Shown here piece by piece: positions 27,901 through 41,900 of a DNA stretch of 64,000 bases. This DNA is from Apricaphanius iberus (Eukaryota; Chordata; Actinopteri; Cyprinodontiformes; Aphaniidae). The notes under the pieces are model-generated. The model saw nothing but the letters and a program-made list of their open reading frames with translations, was not told the DNA's origin and ran no database searches. The DNA is taken from positions 3,286,001 through 3,350,000 of the forward strand of contig JAPXFQ010000831.1 in the NCBI GenBank assembly GCA_028564705.1, given 5' to 3'. The translations under genes were made by a program, and so were the position numbers. The number at the start of each line of letters is the position of its first letter. Position 1 is the first letter of the stretch.

Positions 27901-30900
27901 AGAAACTTGAATTCTATTGGATAAAAAACATTTTTATCATAGTACTGAACCCCACATCATTTTAAAGATATATAAAACTTTAACACATAAATAAATTCTC
28001 GGGAATTTTAAGTATATTACTGACAAACGAGAAATGTCATTTACAATAGTCTAGCCTAAAAGTAATTATGTATGCGTATGGTTTATGTATGTAGTTTTTC
28101 CCCTTTATTTAGCCAGAGACGCATAATTAATCCATATTCCTCCTCTCTCTTGCCCTGGCACAGCTCACAGTAGCGGCGTAACTCCGCATTTGAATTCTGC
28201 TCCTTGGCCTGTTATGAACTGCTCTCACAATCTTAGTAGATCAACCGCACATGAATGACAACCCACTGGCGCAAATGTTGATATCTTGATAAATGAGGCC
28301 CAATGTCTGTGATTTGTGAAACCTGTATTTGATTTGTGAAGTTCCAAAAATATTTTCTAGACGCACAAAAAAAACCCCACTGAACTCTACCTTAGTATTG
28401 TTAGTCTTATATTGCAATTTGAAGAAACAAATATGTATATATGTATATATGTTGAGGAAGATGGGTATTTTTCATAATTCAGATATATTATTTGTTCTTA
28501 TCTGTGTGTGCTATATCTTATCAATGGTGGTAGTCATGGTTTGGGCCTTGTGTATTAGATTACAGTCAAAGTACTGTAGGTATTTTTGCCATAAGCAGAT
28601 TTGCAAGTAATAGAAAATAATTTTATTTTAAAAAATTGTTCTTTAGTCACCAAAAATTGCAAGTAATTTAGGTAGTCAAAAATAAACCAAAATTAAACCA
28701 AAACCAATGACTAAATTTAGACTAAAACCAAAAAGTAATTTTAGTTGAAAGACTACAAATAAAACTAAATAATTTAATAATAAACCTATACTTATGCTAA
28801 GCTAATGCTAAAGCAAACAGCCTGCTGACAGATCAGGCAAAGGACTGAGCTGGTTACAAAATGCTTTTTTTCTCACTTATCTAATGCTGGGGAATATGGC
28901 AACAGACAAACGTTTACTTAGGGGTGGAATATCCCTTTAAATGTCTCCACAGCTTTCTCTCTGACCTTTCTGTGGTGTTCCTTGGTCTTCATGATGCCAT
29001 TTCTTCACTAATGTCTCCAATTTATTTTTATTTATTTTATTTAACCTTTATTTAACCAGGTAATGGAAAAGAAAACCAACTGAAATGAAAATCTATTTTA
29101 CAAGGGTGACCTGGCCAAGGGGTCAGAACACACGTCAGCATAGCAATACAAAATAAAAGTCATAAAAACCTATAAAACCATGAGTATAACATAAAATAAG
29201 TGACAATTTAAAACAATTTAGAAACACATTCAGTGTTCATAAGACTCTCGCTGTTTGTGTTTTAAAATGTTTTATTTAAGGTTAGCAGAGAATATAAATG
29301 TAGAAAGAAATATATATGGACCAGTCGTCATAATTCAATTTCAAAACTATGCACTACTTTTTTGGGAAAATAAATCCCAATAAAATACATTGAAAGTCAT
29401 TATAAAGTGAAAAAATGTGACAAAGTTTAAAGGCACTTTTGTATGGACACCTACAATATCTTGTGCAATGCAGCATAGCAGTCCAGTCATCCATTACAGT
29501 GAGGTTGTTGGAAGTGCATTGTGCAGCTCCATCAGACTGGAGCGAGCACAGCTTGGAGCAGGCAGTTTGTCAGCCGACAGGTCCATTAGCTCAGGCTGCC
29601 GGACAGACAGACGGAGGCTCTGCAGGGTAATGAGCACAGAAAACCTCTCGAAAACTCATCCTTCACCAGAGAGGATGCTTCCATGCAGATCTAGGGACGC
29701 ACAGAATCACACAGGATGATCATCCTCTCGCAAGTTTTATAGTTAGTCAAAGATTCGATCCGGCGTTACATTTTTTAAAACGTTTTTCAGCAAACAGTAT
29801 GGTTTATATTTCCCTCTCGTTCATGCAAATGTGCAAGTTCAACACAGTCATACACAGTAAGAGAAGACTTACCCGTTTAACTATAAACAATGAACAAAGG
29901 AGGCTTATTAACGCTTAATAAGGATTATTTTATTGGTCATTGTTGCCAGCCACAGCCGCTCTGTCTGTGAATTATAAATTTTAAAATTAATTTTATTTTA
30001 AAAAAATACTTACAATTTTCCTCCAAGTACCACTTGGGAGAGCTTGAGTACCACTGGTGGTACACGTACCACAGTTTGAGATTCATGGGACCAGAGGACA
30101 TGCATCCAACATTAAGGTCTTCATCATTGAGTGCTTTTAAGAGCTGTTATCTGGCTTTCCACATAACTTTCGGGGTAATGGCTTCTTCCTCACCTAATGG
30201 AAGTCTCTGAACCGACGGCTAGACATTCCCTTCCTGTTTATACCTGCATAAAATTGTGGGAAATGATGACGGTGACACCTTCGGGCTTATGGACGCTGTA
30301 CCCAAAGATGAACATGTTTTGTGGTGGTCCACACTTGTCTTTCTTATTTCTTTTTAGCTGATAACTTTTTATTTTCCCATTTTGTCATATGAGCAACCAG
30401 GTTTTTTGAGGTTAAACTATTAGAAACTTGCAATGCCATGACATCATGATCTGGGCTTCATCACTCTCTTTAAAAACAGTAATTTTACTTTCTGTAAACC
30501 TCTGAATCCCTTCTGATAATTTTATTGCCCAGAAAAAAGAAATATTTTGGTAATCCCAATTGACCTAAAACTAATTTAGATTTAGTCTGATTTAATGCCA
30601 GAGAATAAGTTTAACTGTATCAGTTAAAGTAACTCTAATAAAGACTTAAAAGTTTTTTTTTATTTTTTTTTTTACTACTTTTCTGTATAAAATATGCTCC
30701 AGAAAAGTTTGAATTCACCCACTCTGGTCGTCATTTCAAGCCTAGCAGAATGGCCCTGTCATCTTGGCTGTACTCTTTTCCAGCATATATAGCGTCAGGA
30801 GCCCTTTCAAGGCCCCAGAGCAGCTTTTCATTGGCTGTAATGGATGCCTACTATCACGGTTTGGACCCTGAGGCCATTGAAGCAGTTTACCTCTTGGCTT

Positions 30901-33900
30901 CTGTTAACTCGACCCATCCATCAGCCAAATTAGCAGCCTTGTTGGTGACACCCATGGAGCCATTTCACTTTATTATAGCCATCTCTTGCTGTCCAATAGG
31001 AGAGAAAGTCAATTAAATTCCCTAAAAAAGCTATTGTTGTCTCTTTTTGGGAGAGTTTCCCAGCTGTTGCCATGCAGAAGGAGCTTCCGACTGGATGGAT
31101 TCCAGGGACACAGTAGGTGGGGTATTAAATCGGAAGGTATTGGGTGTTGAAGCAGGAGAGCACACCCACCAGTTTTCTCAGCAGTTGCTGGGAGTGCCAG
31201 AGTGCCGGCAGGCATCATCTTCCCTGCTAGGCGTGAGGACACTTCAGCGGTAGCTTCCTCCCCACCCACATAACCCTCGTCATGTTTTAACATCCTGAAA
31301 ACTCGATTCTGCCTCTTCTTCTCACTTTAGCGGAGGATTTAAAGAGAAAGAGACCGGAAATTAAGGGCTTATGTTGCTGTTGCAGACATGGGACAATATA
31401 AGTGTCGTAATGTTGAGGGTTATTATTTGTTACATCAAGCGCTTCAGCTTAATGGGATGTTGTTACACTTATAAATATAATGTTTGCAAACTGCACTGTG
31501 ACAACTGGATGGTCCTGCTTATCAGTGATGCAGGTTGTTGCTTTTTCCTCGCGTACTGATGGCAGAAAAAAGGTGTCTCAAAAACATGGCCACACAAGTG
31601 TCAAATACAGTAATCGGAGCACCTTCAGTAGGAGATCTGGCCAAGCTGTGTGCTGAGGAACGTTTTATTGTATTCAGTTTTATATCGAAGAATGTTTTTC
31701 CTTTATTACTACTTACAGCCACTTCTGAAGATCACAAACATTTCCCCAGTATTTAAGAAACTTTCTATTCAAACTATATGACTTTGGCCATGTTTTGGTT
31801 CTCCCCCTGACAGAACCAGTGTAACTATGTCAAATTTTTAGGCCAGTCTTTCATAATTAAAATCTGCATTTTCAGAGTGTAATCTGGCTTTGTGAAGCTG
31901 TTGATGTTATGGCTTCTTCCTCTCTGAGTGGCTTTTAAGTTCAGGCTGGAAAAGGACCGTTTCATGGTGAAAAATAGCACTCACCAACTTTGTTCAGCAT
32001 CTTCACAAGATCAGATGCTTTGATTCTTGGGGTTGATTTCTCAGATTTCAATATTTAGTTGGTGTATCTTAATCCAACTCAGAAACTTGTGAAATATTGA
32101 CATCATCATCTTGCTTTCCTAAACTGTTAAAAGTCATTCTTTTTTATATATATGTCAACTTCTGATACTTAAGAAAGTGTTAAAATACTCTAAATAATTC
32201 TATCTCTTGTATTCTGACATTTAGCTAACACAAATCATGTTGGATTCTCAGTGGCCCTAAAACAAGCAGTTTAAGAATTACAGGTTTTGTGACACGATGT
32301 ATGTAAATATTTGGTTTCAGCCGTGTGTCTGTTCTGTTTAGATGGAGCAGATCCAGCTGCAGAAAGATCCGCTCAAGCTTAACACTTTGGTGGCCTTGTA
32401 TGACTTCAGCGCCCAAGAGAGCCATGACCTGGACATGAGGTCAGCCTGCACACAAGAACACAGACACACATATTCAGACACAATGATGAAAAACGGTATC
32501 GCAACCACCAGCAGTACACAGAACAGCACCTTTCCAGGCCTAATGGTGAAGCATTGCTGACTGATTGACTCTGACATCTTCTCAATGATTTTTCTCTGGT
32601 GTTCAAAATGGGAAATAAACAAAGAGTCTGAGGCTCGCTGTGTGCAGTCGTCTCACCTCGCCAGATCCCACCATTCATCGTTGCAATGAAACCAGCTTAA
32701 ATTTTTCTCCATTAAACGGTGAAATATTAGTTCCCTTCCTTGAATATTGCAAATTCAGTCTAAATTAGTCTCAATCCATTTTTGCATCAGTCAGAGATCA
32801 GAATCTGCCCATTTTTCTTTGATTGAATATCATCGGCATTTTAAATCCTGGAAAATCAGATTTGATTTTTCATCTTTGTTGCATGCATTAGTGCTAAGAA
32901 CTCCTGTCATGTTTATTCATAAATAAATGGATTACCAGTATGTGCTTTGATGCAAATGTCTAAAATGCAAAAAAAAAAAAAAGAGATTCGGGAGATGTGC
33001 ATTAAAGCATAAATAGTTTCTTCATTTCCTGTTGCATTCTCTGCCAGTATCTCAATACCTGCAGTTTGCTTTTATCTTCTGTGTGTCTTTAATGTCTTTA
33101 AAATTAATAAGTCAAAATGAGACAAAATAGAAATCAACAGATCAGGCCTGGTGGAGATGCTTTTCTAGTCGCTTCATTTTTTTCAGCTACTTCCTGATGG
33201 TTTGCACTCCCCTCTATTCCTGCGCTCTATTTCTACACTGACACATCTCACGTTTCCTTGTTTCCTTCTCAGTTCTTAGTTTTCCTTTGTTTTGTTAGCT
33301 GGGATATTAACTGCTTTGTGGGATTCTCATTGGTATCATAACTTAGAGCAGTAAAACCTTTAATATAAAATAAATTATTCATGCAAATATTTATAAAGAA
33401 GACGAATGATACAAAGATTCACATCTGCAGAGTGACCTTGTTAATAATACCTGTATGTATGAGAGAGAAACGGGATTATCTATTAATATCTAATCAGTCT
33501 TATTTTTATATCTAACAGACGTATGATGTCAGGATATTCCATTAATAGCTCCAATCAGGGTATCACACTAAGATGGACTATGTGGTGTTTGAAATCTAAT
33601 ACAAGTATGATTTATAGCCACTTAACAGATAGAAAGTTCCATATTTCAGCCAGTACAGAAGACGATGCTGTAATTCATTAAATAGAGAAATTGAGGGTAG
33701 AAAAGGAAGCTTTACTGTCAGTAGACGTTCTAAATTATTCTCTATGCTCTCAATTATGAATATTTGGGGGATATATACACATTTTAACATTTTTCTTTCT
33801 AAAACTAACCCCAAAAATAGAAAAGCATATATCATTTATCTCCATATTGAAGAGTGTGTTTGTAACAAAACGTTGAAGTTCAGAGGGTTGTGAATAATTT

Positions 33901-36900
33901 TGGAAAGCATTGTATATAGGATGTACTATTAGAACATGAGTAAACTTGTATTAAGGAAACCACTTTAAAATAATTAAGTAGTAAAACAGGTGAATTCTGG
34001 GCAAAACCATAGTACACCCACCCAAAGGAAACTAATCCGTAGGTTAATTTGCATCCGGATATGTCAAACTTCAGTCATTGATGGCTGCTGTCCTCCAACT
34101 TTACATTTTTCTCTGCTTCATTGCACCTTAATCAAAGAATTACTTCATAAGGCAGGAATTGGACAAACTTTACCATTTGCTGAGGAAGTCTTTTAGCCAT
34201 TTTGTAGTATGGATACATCTAAGAGTTGCTGGACACCGGCTCTTGAGGACTGGGCCTGAGCATCCCTGAAGTCATTTAAACAACTACTACTACAAATAAA
34301 GTAAAATGGGAAATTAACGCTTTCTCATTTATAAATGCAGTGCTCAAAGGTTAAGTTACGTAGAAGGTCCACAGCACTCATTACATATTTGTTATCTGTT
34401 ATGAATATGTGGAGTTGGAGCATCAAGAACTGCCATCTTCCATTTTTTTATATTTCACCCTTCTAAATTAAATAAATGGCTAACTACTAGGCCTCTGGAG
34501 AACATTTAATTCAGGTGTGCAGGTAGACAGAACTCCATAAACTCTGTGGCAGACTCGTAATACCAAAGGAGCTTAAAAAGAAGCTTCATGGATGCAGATC
34601 AGGTCCGAAGAGCAGAGAGAGAAGGAGTAAGGTCAAAGCACATCTACTATCCATCCTAATGGGCAAAATTACCTACTCCAATGTCTCTCTACCCAGCTTT
34701 ATAACCAAACAGCCAGAAAAAGATTTAAATAGGAGCAGCAAAAGGAAATTACGTGGATTAACAGGGCTTGCCTGGAAGTTAGGATATTAGCATTTGATGA
34801 CAGTCATGAGACTTTTAATTTCCCTTTCAGATAAATAATACAATTTTGACTAGAAATGAATCGAACAGGGACACATTTCAAAGCTGCGGAGAAACTGGCA
34901 CCCAAAGGGGGAAAAAAAGTATTAAACCTGCCTGAACCACACAAACACAACATAGTAGTTTACCAGGTTAGTAAATCATTTTTACCACAGCCAGTTGTTG
35001 GAATCAGGCTGTGAAGACTGATTCTTTTACTTTAATGGAATCACTTTAAAGGAAACATGAGTGTCCTCTTGCTGTAAGTTTGTTGTTGGCCCTTTAAAGT
35101 TGCATATTTATAAGCATAGCAGTAAAATTTAGTACAATTATGAGCATTAATTTATTGTATGGTGACTTTCGGATTGCTGGCGTACTTTTTAAAAGCCTTG
35201 CTATTGGGTCCATCCAAGCAGGGGCTCATTGTTCATGATCTGCAGGATATTTTAAAATAGGCTTTCGGGAAAGATGAGTCCTTCAGCCTAAGTATCAATT
35301 TGTTTCCGGTTCTCACAGAAATCTCCCGAGAAAACATGGATGAGATGCACTTGTCTTTCTCTTGTCTTTGTTAGGCAGACACATATTTTGTTTTATATAA
35401 TCAGAAAAGAAGTTGAGCCACAGACTGTATCTAAAACTAATTCTGTTCTCGGAGTCACCCTTACAAGGTTTTTCTCCTGTAGAGCTTTGAAAGAAATCAT
35501 TGGTTGAAATGGGAAAAAAACATATCCCAATCAAAGGAGTTAATTTTCTTTCTGGTTTTAGTAGAAAATTAGTTTGTTAATTAGTTTCAGCTGCCAGCAA
35601 AAACTCTTATTACATTGTTGCCCTTTTTTTTAAACATACTATGACGATGACACACTTTGAAAATGAGAGCAAAGTCCTTAAAGAATTTTCAGTCCTATAC
35701 CTCTTTGGATTTAAATATTTCATCAGACATTTTCCTCTTAAGACTTTCTACTTTTAATTGAAACTTACTTCAATGTACAGTGTATTACAAACTACTCATA
35801 CATATTTAACCTTTCCACGTCTTCTCATATTACAACCAATAATTTTATGTTTTACACAACAACCTTGTGGTTGGTAATTTTGAAGTGGAAGGGCATTTTA
35901 TGGTAAAACAGGGAGACTTTTCTTTGCTAGATATCACAAGGATACAGAGGCTGTTTATTACCACGGGGATAAGTAGTGCAATAGGCCCCCCTAGTGGTTT
36001 CATATGCATAAGTATATATTTTATATATATTTATATATTTATATTTATTATTTGCAAATACCTTTTGTTTTTCCTTACAGAGCAGGAGACAGAATATTGT
36101 TGGCAGATGATTCCAATGATGACTGGTGGAAGGTAGGTATCAAATCAGTAGTTAATCTTCCAAACTATTGCTCTGAGATTTCAGTTTTTTCATTGTTTTT
36201 AAGAAAGACTAATAAACTTTAACTGTATGATAAATTTTGGGAAATGGAGCTGAAAAATCTATATATACCAATTTTTGTGCGTTTTCAATGTGTAGTTCTT
36301 AGTTTATAGTATTTGGTTTGTTTAGTTAATGTTGCTCCGTTCTATTGGTCGTTGTTTTTTTTGTTTTTCCACCTCTCTGTCGTCCAGAGGATGTGGAAGA
36401 CTGCCGTGTTTCCTTGTGTTCTCTTTGTTACTCTTCCTCTCTTGTATCATTAATTCACACTCCTACCTCTCTCGTCTCTCTTCTTTATCTTCTTTATTTG
36501 TTCTCTTTTATTTCCTCATTTGCATTTCCATAACTTCAAGAAATTAAATCCACAGCAATCTTTAAAAAAGGTTTTTCACACATTTATATCAAGTGGAGTA
36601 CTATAGCAAAAGCTGTAATGCTCTGCCTGAGAAAATAAACCTGTTGGGCTTGTTTTTTAGTATACGGACACTAATTCTGAGTAACACACTGCCAGACAGG
36701 ACACACTAAAAGGAAAAGAAAAAAAAACTCATACATTTTAACATCCTCTGCAGCGCACAGATTAAAAAAGACATCTGTCCCAGTTCAGGGTTTAAACAAC
36801 AGATTGCAGGTCAAGAGGCAAACATCTGCACAGGTTTTCACCTTTGCGTGCAGATATGTTGGCCTTAGCCTTCTTAGATCCTGATCTGTAAAGTCATGCA

Positions 36901-38889
36901 GCTTAAGCTTGATGAATGTCTGATGGGTTTTTTTCAGGGTGTGATTGAGGACAGGATCGGGTACTTCCCAGCAGCCTTTGCTCATGAGCTACAGGAGGGG
37001 GATCAGGTGTTCAGGTGCAACAGGATGTTCATCGGCTGCAAAGAACAAGGACAGCTCACTCTGAAGGAGGGGCAGGTACTATAACCAACTTACCCCCCCA
37101 CAACCATGAAAATAAAAGCACTATTGTATTATTCCATCTTTATTGCCGCCCATCTGAAGAGACTTTATACATTTAAATCTGTAAAATTCAATGGATTTCC
37201 TTGGGATTTGATAAAACACAAAGTAGATCATACTTGTTAAGAAAATAATTAATAGCTTTTTTATTGTATTGCAAATAAATGTTAAAAAGTCTAACATGTA
37301 TTTGCATAATTGATAGAACACAATTTTCTTGTAATAACTGTACGTCTCTACCGGCTCTGTGCATCTAGAGGCTGAAACTTGTCGCCTGTACTTCTTTGGA
37401 AAATAGCTCCAGCTCAGTCAGATTGAAGAGTATCTGTCATGATAGTATCCCTACATCATTATTCTGCCACTACCGTGTTTCACTATGAGAATAGCATGTT
37501 AAGGGGTGATATGCATTTTTTTCCCCCACAAATAAATTTTCAGTTTGGGACTTGTCTGTGCAGAACAGCTTCTTCCTCGTAGTTGCTGTGTTACTGGGTT
37601 TTCCCATCTGAGCGGTGATTCTCTGCAGATAATGAAGTGAACAACGAGCTCCACTCCTCTTTTAGCATAAAGATCAGATTCTTAAACACAGATGGACTCT
37701 GTTTACAAAGTAGGTTTCTTCTGAAGTTTAATGGCACCGGATTTTTATTTGGTAGTATTAGAGTAAGGGGAGAATGAATGAAAATGCACATTATGCCTTT
37801 TACATTTTTGTTTGTGTTGTAAAAAAGCATGTCTATCAGATAAAATCCAGATTAAATGCTTTGTGGTGACATTTAAAAAATAAATAAAAACATTAAGAGC
37901 TTAAATATTTTGTATTGGTCTATATGTAACTGTTCGGTGCACTGCAGTGCTTAACAGCTCTCAGGTTTAATTTGTAAAACATTTAAAATCTGTCGCTCTC
38001 TGCTGCAGTAAATAATTGCGTTGAAAGAAAAACGATGGACCGGATGGTTGATAATTGCTGTCTGCTCATGCAGCTGCAGAGTTCAGGCTGTCTAGATTTC
38101 AAAACTCCATCTCCATTAGGGCTGCACTGAGAAAGCTTCAGTTTATATTGACTGTAATCGTTCTCAGGGGCTATTTTTGAAATGTTTTAAAAATAGATTT
38201 TATTTTCCTTCATGTCAAGGTTTGTATTGATTGCAACACTGTCAGTTGCACACAGTTATATATCGCTTTTACTGATTAGTAATGTTTGTTCTACACATGT
38301 GATGGAGTGACATGTTCTCAAGTTTAATCAGACCTAACAAGCACTGACGTTTTCATGGAACTGCATACATTACACGTTTTAATGCAAAGTCACAGCTAAA
38401 TAGTAAGTACCTTAGCTTCAAATTATCCAACAACCCTTCAGTTGAATTATTCGCTACCGCTAACTCCCTTGCATACACTTGTTCTGATAAAAGTTCATCT
38501 TGAATCAACAGGCTGTTCCTCTTTGGCGTTATCATTGAAGTAGCAGTTGGGACTGGTAGCAGATCTCAGACCAGCCTTTCTTTTCCCACAATGCTTCCCA
38601 GGGCATGTTGTGTTGAAGACACAGAGTATGCCCAAAGTAAGCAGCCCCTAGTGGGGATAGAACCAACTGAACAAGATGAATCTGTGACCTGCTGACTCTC
38701 TTTTCCATTCACACAGACCCAAGGGAGAATATGCTCAAAGCAAACATGCACATTCATGTGTTCTGTCCTATTAAAGGGGTCAATGCTTGAAATGAGTAAG
38801 TTCAAAAGCAGGGAAAACTTAGAGTGTCGTCCAACACAGAAAACATTCACTACTAAAACAAAATCCATCTGTAATTTATTTTTATTAGG

Positions 38890-38949
<60 letters not shown>

Positions 38950-41900
38950 ACTACTTTTTCGCTTAAACAAGCTTAAGGATGATAAAACGGGTAAGACAAG
39001 ATAATGAACTTTGCCTGCAAAGCATGATTCAAGTTAATTAATTGTCACGTCAATAAATTGTATGGCATTGTGGCAAATAACATATAATATTTTAAAAATA
39101 ATAATATAATGCAATATCACATAACTGGGAAGCTTTGCGTTGTACAGGTGCTCCTCAGAGTTCTCATGTCCTGCCTGGATTGATCTAAAATGCTGAGATT
39201 GACACATTTTAGAAAGCATAGCATGTAAAAAATTGACCCAGTACTTACATTAAGGGGAGAGCTTCAACACAACACTTCTGAGACGTCCGATTTTGCTGTT
39301 TAATGCCCAGTGAAAATGGTCGCATTGACTATAATGGCAGATATCAGCTGCGTATTACGCTTTTCAGACGTTATGTGGTGCTTATCGGTGTGATGGAAAG
39401 TAGGGGTTAGACTTTTTTAGGACAGATTGACCACTTTTCATCATTCTGCTACATCTCTGCTACTTTTCTTTTCCACTACTCTCCAGCTGCATGATTTTGC
39501 TGTTGTTTTAACTGTTAAGTTTTTTTTCCCTACAGTTTTTTCTCTCGATAGAACATACACCTGGTCTGGTATTTTGCTCAGCTGCAATGTCCTGTTTGAG
39601 GTGGTCATCGACTGGCTCCCAGTAACTGTTCGTCCCATGTGTCTTGTTATCAATTTTTTACTTTCTTTAATATAAAAAAAACTCTTACCTCAGTTCTTTT
39701 TGTTATTTATGTGTCTCTGCTCTGTCTTCTCAAACCCCCAGACAGTCGTGGTAAATGGCTGCTCGTACTAAACCAGGTTTTAATAGAGGTTTCTTCCTGC
39801 TAAAGGAGAGTTTTCCCTCTCCACTGTTGCTACATGCTTTCACAGTATAGGGTTACTGGGATTGGAGTCGCATAAATGGGGCACCACTGTATGTTAATGA
39901 CTTGATGGAGTCTACTGGAATTCCTCAAACAGCAATATTTTCAACTTATTGGAATGCATGATTGAATTGAAATGATTTATATATAAATATGCAAACTGAA
40001 TTGAATTGATGAAAGTAATGTAGAATAAGCTTTCATGTTTTACCATTGGCAACATCTTAATTGTTTAAGTCAAATGTTGTTGTTTTTATAAATCAAACAA
40101 AGTAAAGCTTTACAGGATATTTTTTTTTATTATGATACAGGTGCAGCAGGCGAGTTTAGGGAAACTGGAGGACTGATTACAGAGGTAGCAGCTAAAAATA
40201 TAGATTCTGATATTGTTAATGGATGTGTTGTAATGAATAATGTAGATGTGAATACATGATGAAATAAATCTACCGTGTGAAGCAATTTGAAAAATATTCT
40301 GAATTAAATTGTTTTACAGAATAGCTTGCTTTAACATCTAAGGTTATAATTGCATTATTTTAATAATAGGTTTTGGCATAAAGTGGTCCGGTCTGAGGCA
40401 TGACACTCCATGAAAACAAGTCCCACTTTTTCTTCAGCTGTTCATTGTAGTTTGATCAGAGTTATGGCTAAAGAATATTAAACAAAGAAAAGTAAAAATC
40501 TGCACAAATGTACTGTATTACATATAGTTTGATCTGTAGCCTGTTTACACATAATTTATACCAGATATTTGTCATTTATAAAGTAAAGAATTCAAACGAC
40601 CCAAGAAATAACACAAATAGTTGCAATGATTAAGTATAATAAAAAATTACACGAGTATTAAATATTGAACATGTTACTGAAATGCTTTAATTAATACAAT
40701 AGTCTAAAAGCCTTCTTGCTACTGAAAGCTTCAGATTCCTTCTTTATGTATAAACCAACTTCATGCATTGTTCAGAAATGAGTTGGACTCTTCCACACAA
40801 ACTCGCCATGAATCTCAAAGGTTATGAGGGCTTAATCATTTCACTATGATCTTCAGTTCCATTTTTAAATGTTTAATTTTATTTAATTTTTGTTGTTTTC
40901 AGGACCATTTCAGCAGCTCTTCTCAGGAACAGAGTTTTTTCCTGATTCTGTGTCTGAGATTATTCTATTGTAAAAGGAAAAAAAAAAATATTCACTCTCG
41001 TTTCATCTTCCAATTCTTATCTAAAATGCCCTGGTGACAATCTCGGCTTATTCATGCTTCTGTCAGGATCTGTCCTTGTTTGTGTCTAATTGTTCCCTGG
41101 TGCGTTTTGTTACCTTAATTGTTCCCCGTTGTATTTAAGTTCCTAGTTTCCCTAGTGTCAGTGCGTTGTCATCTTCATGGTTGTCCTTATCGTTTCCTTC
41201 ATGGTTCCTTGGTGAGTTCATGATTAATCTGCCGTCTGACCTCCTGCTCTGTGTTTCACTGAGTTCCTGCCAGTAATAAAAGTGGATCTTTTATTACTGG
41301 CAAATTATAACCCTTTTGATGGTATTTAATGCCATCAAAAGGGTAATAATTTGGTCTCATGGGAGCCAAATATACTGTATTCTCTTAATATATCCATTAG
41401 GGGTGTCACGATTCTCCAAATCTTCAATTTGATTTTTGATTTAAGGGTCACGATTCGATTCTCGATTTTTTTTTATTTTACAGTACAGAGACCTATTTCA
41501 TTTTTTGTCTAGCCTATGATAATCGGCTTTGTTGGGGATATTAGCAAGAATGTAGTTATTTGGCTATTAATAGTCAAGGGACTGTTTATGGCAGTCAGTA
41601 AGATTAATACTTTATGGAAAATTATCATTATTCGGGGCACCACCTTTATGAGGAACTATTTTAATAGCCAAATGTCTATGTCAGTCTCATAATCTGCGGA
41701 GCGGTCTGCAGAGTTCAGGCAGAACAACGGGATTTGTTTATCATTGTTTTTCAGTCACCCGGTGAGTCGTCCGTCAGTATTTCTTGAATGAGTTCCTTCT
41801 CGAACTCAGACATGTCTCCTTCGCCCGCGAAGGAAGGTTCTTTGATGTGAGTCTTGCCTGCGTCAGCCCCAGCTGTTTGGCTGAGAACGAGCAGCTGGCC

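Noticed and set aside
38890..38943. TA repeat as a possible regulatory or origin element
   Set aside because: It is an ordinary dinucleotide microsatellite.
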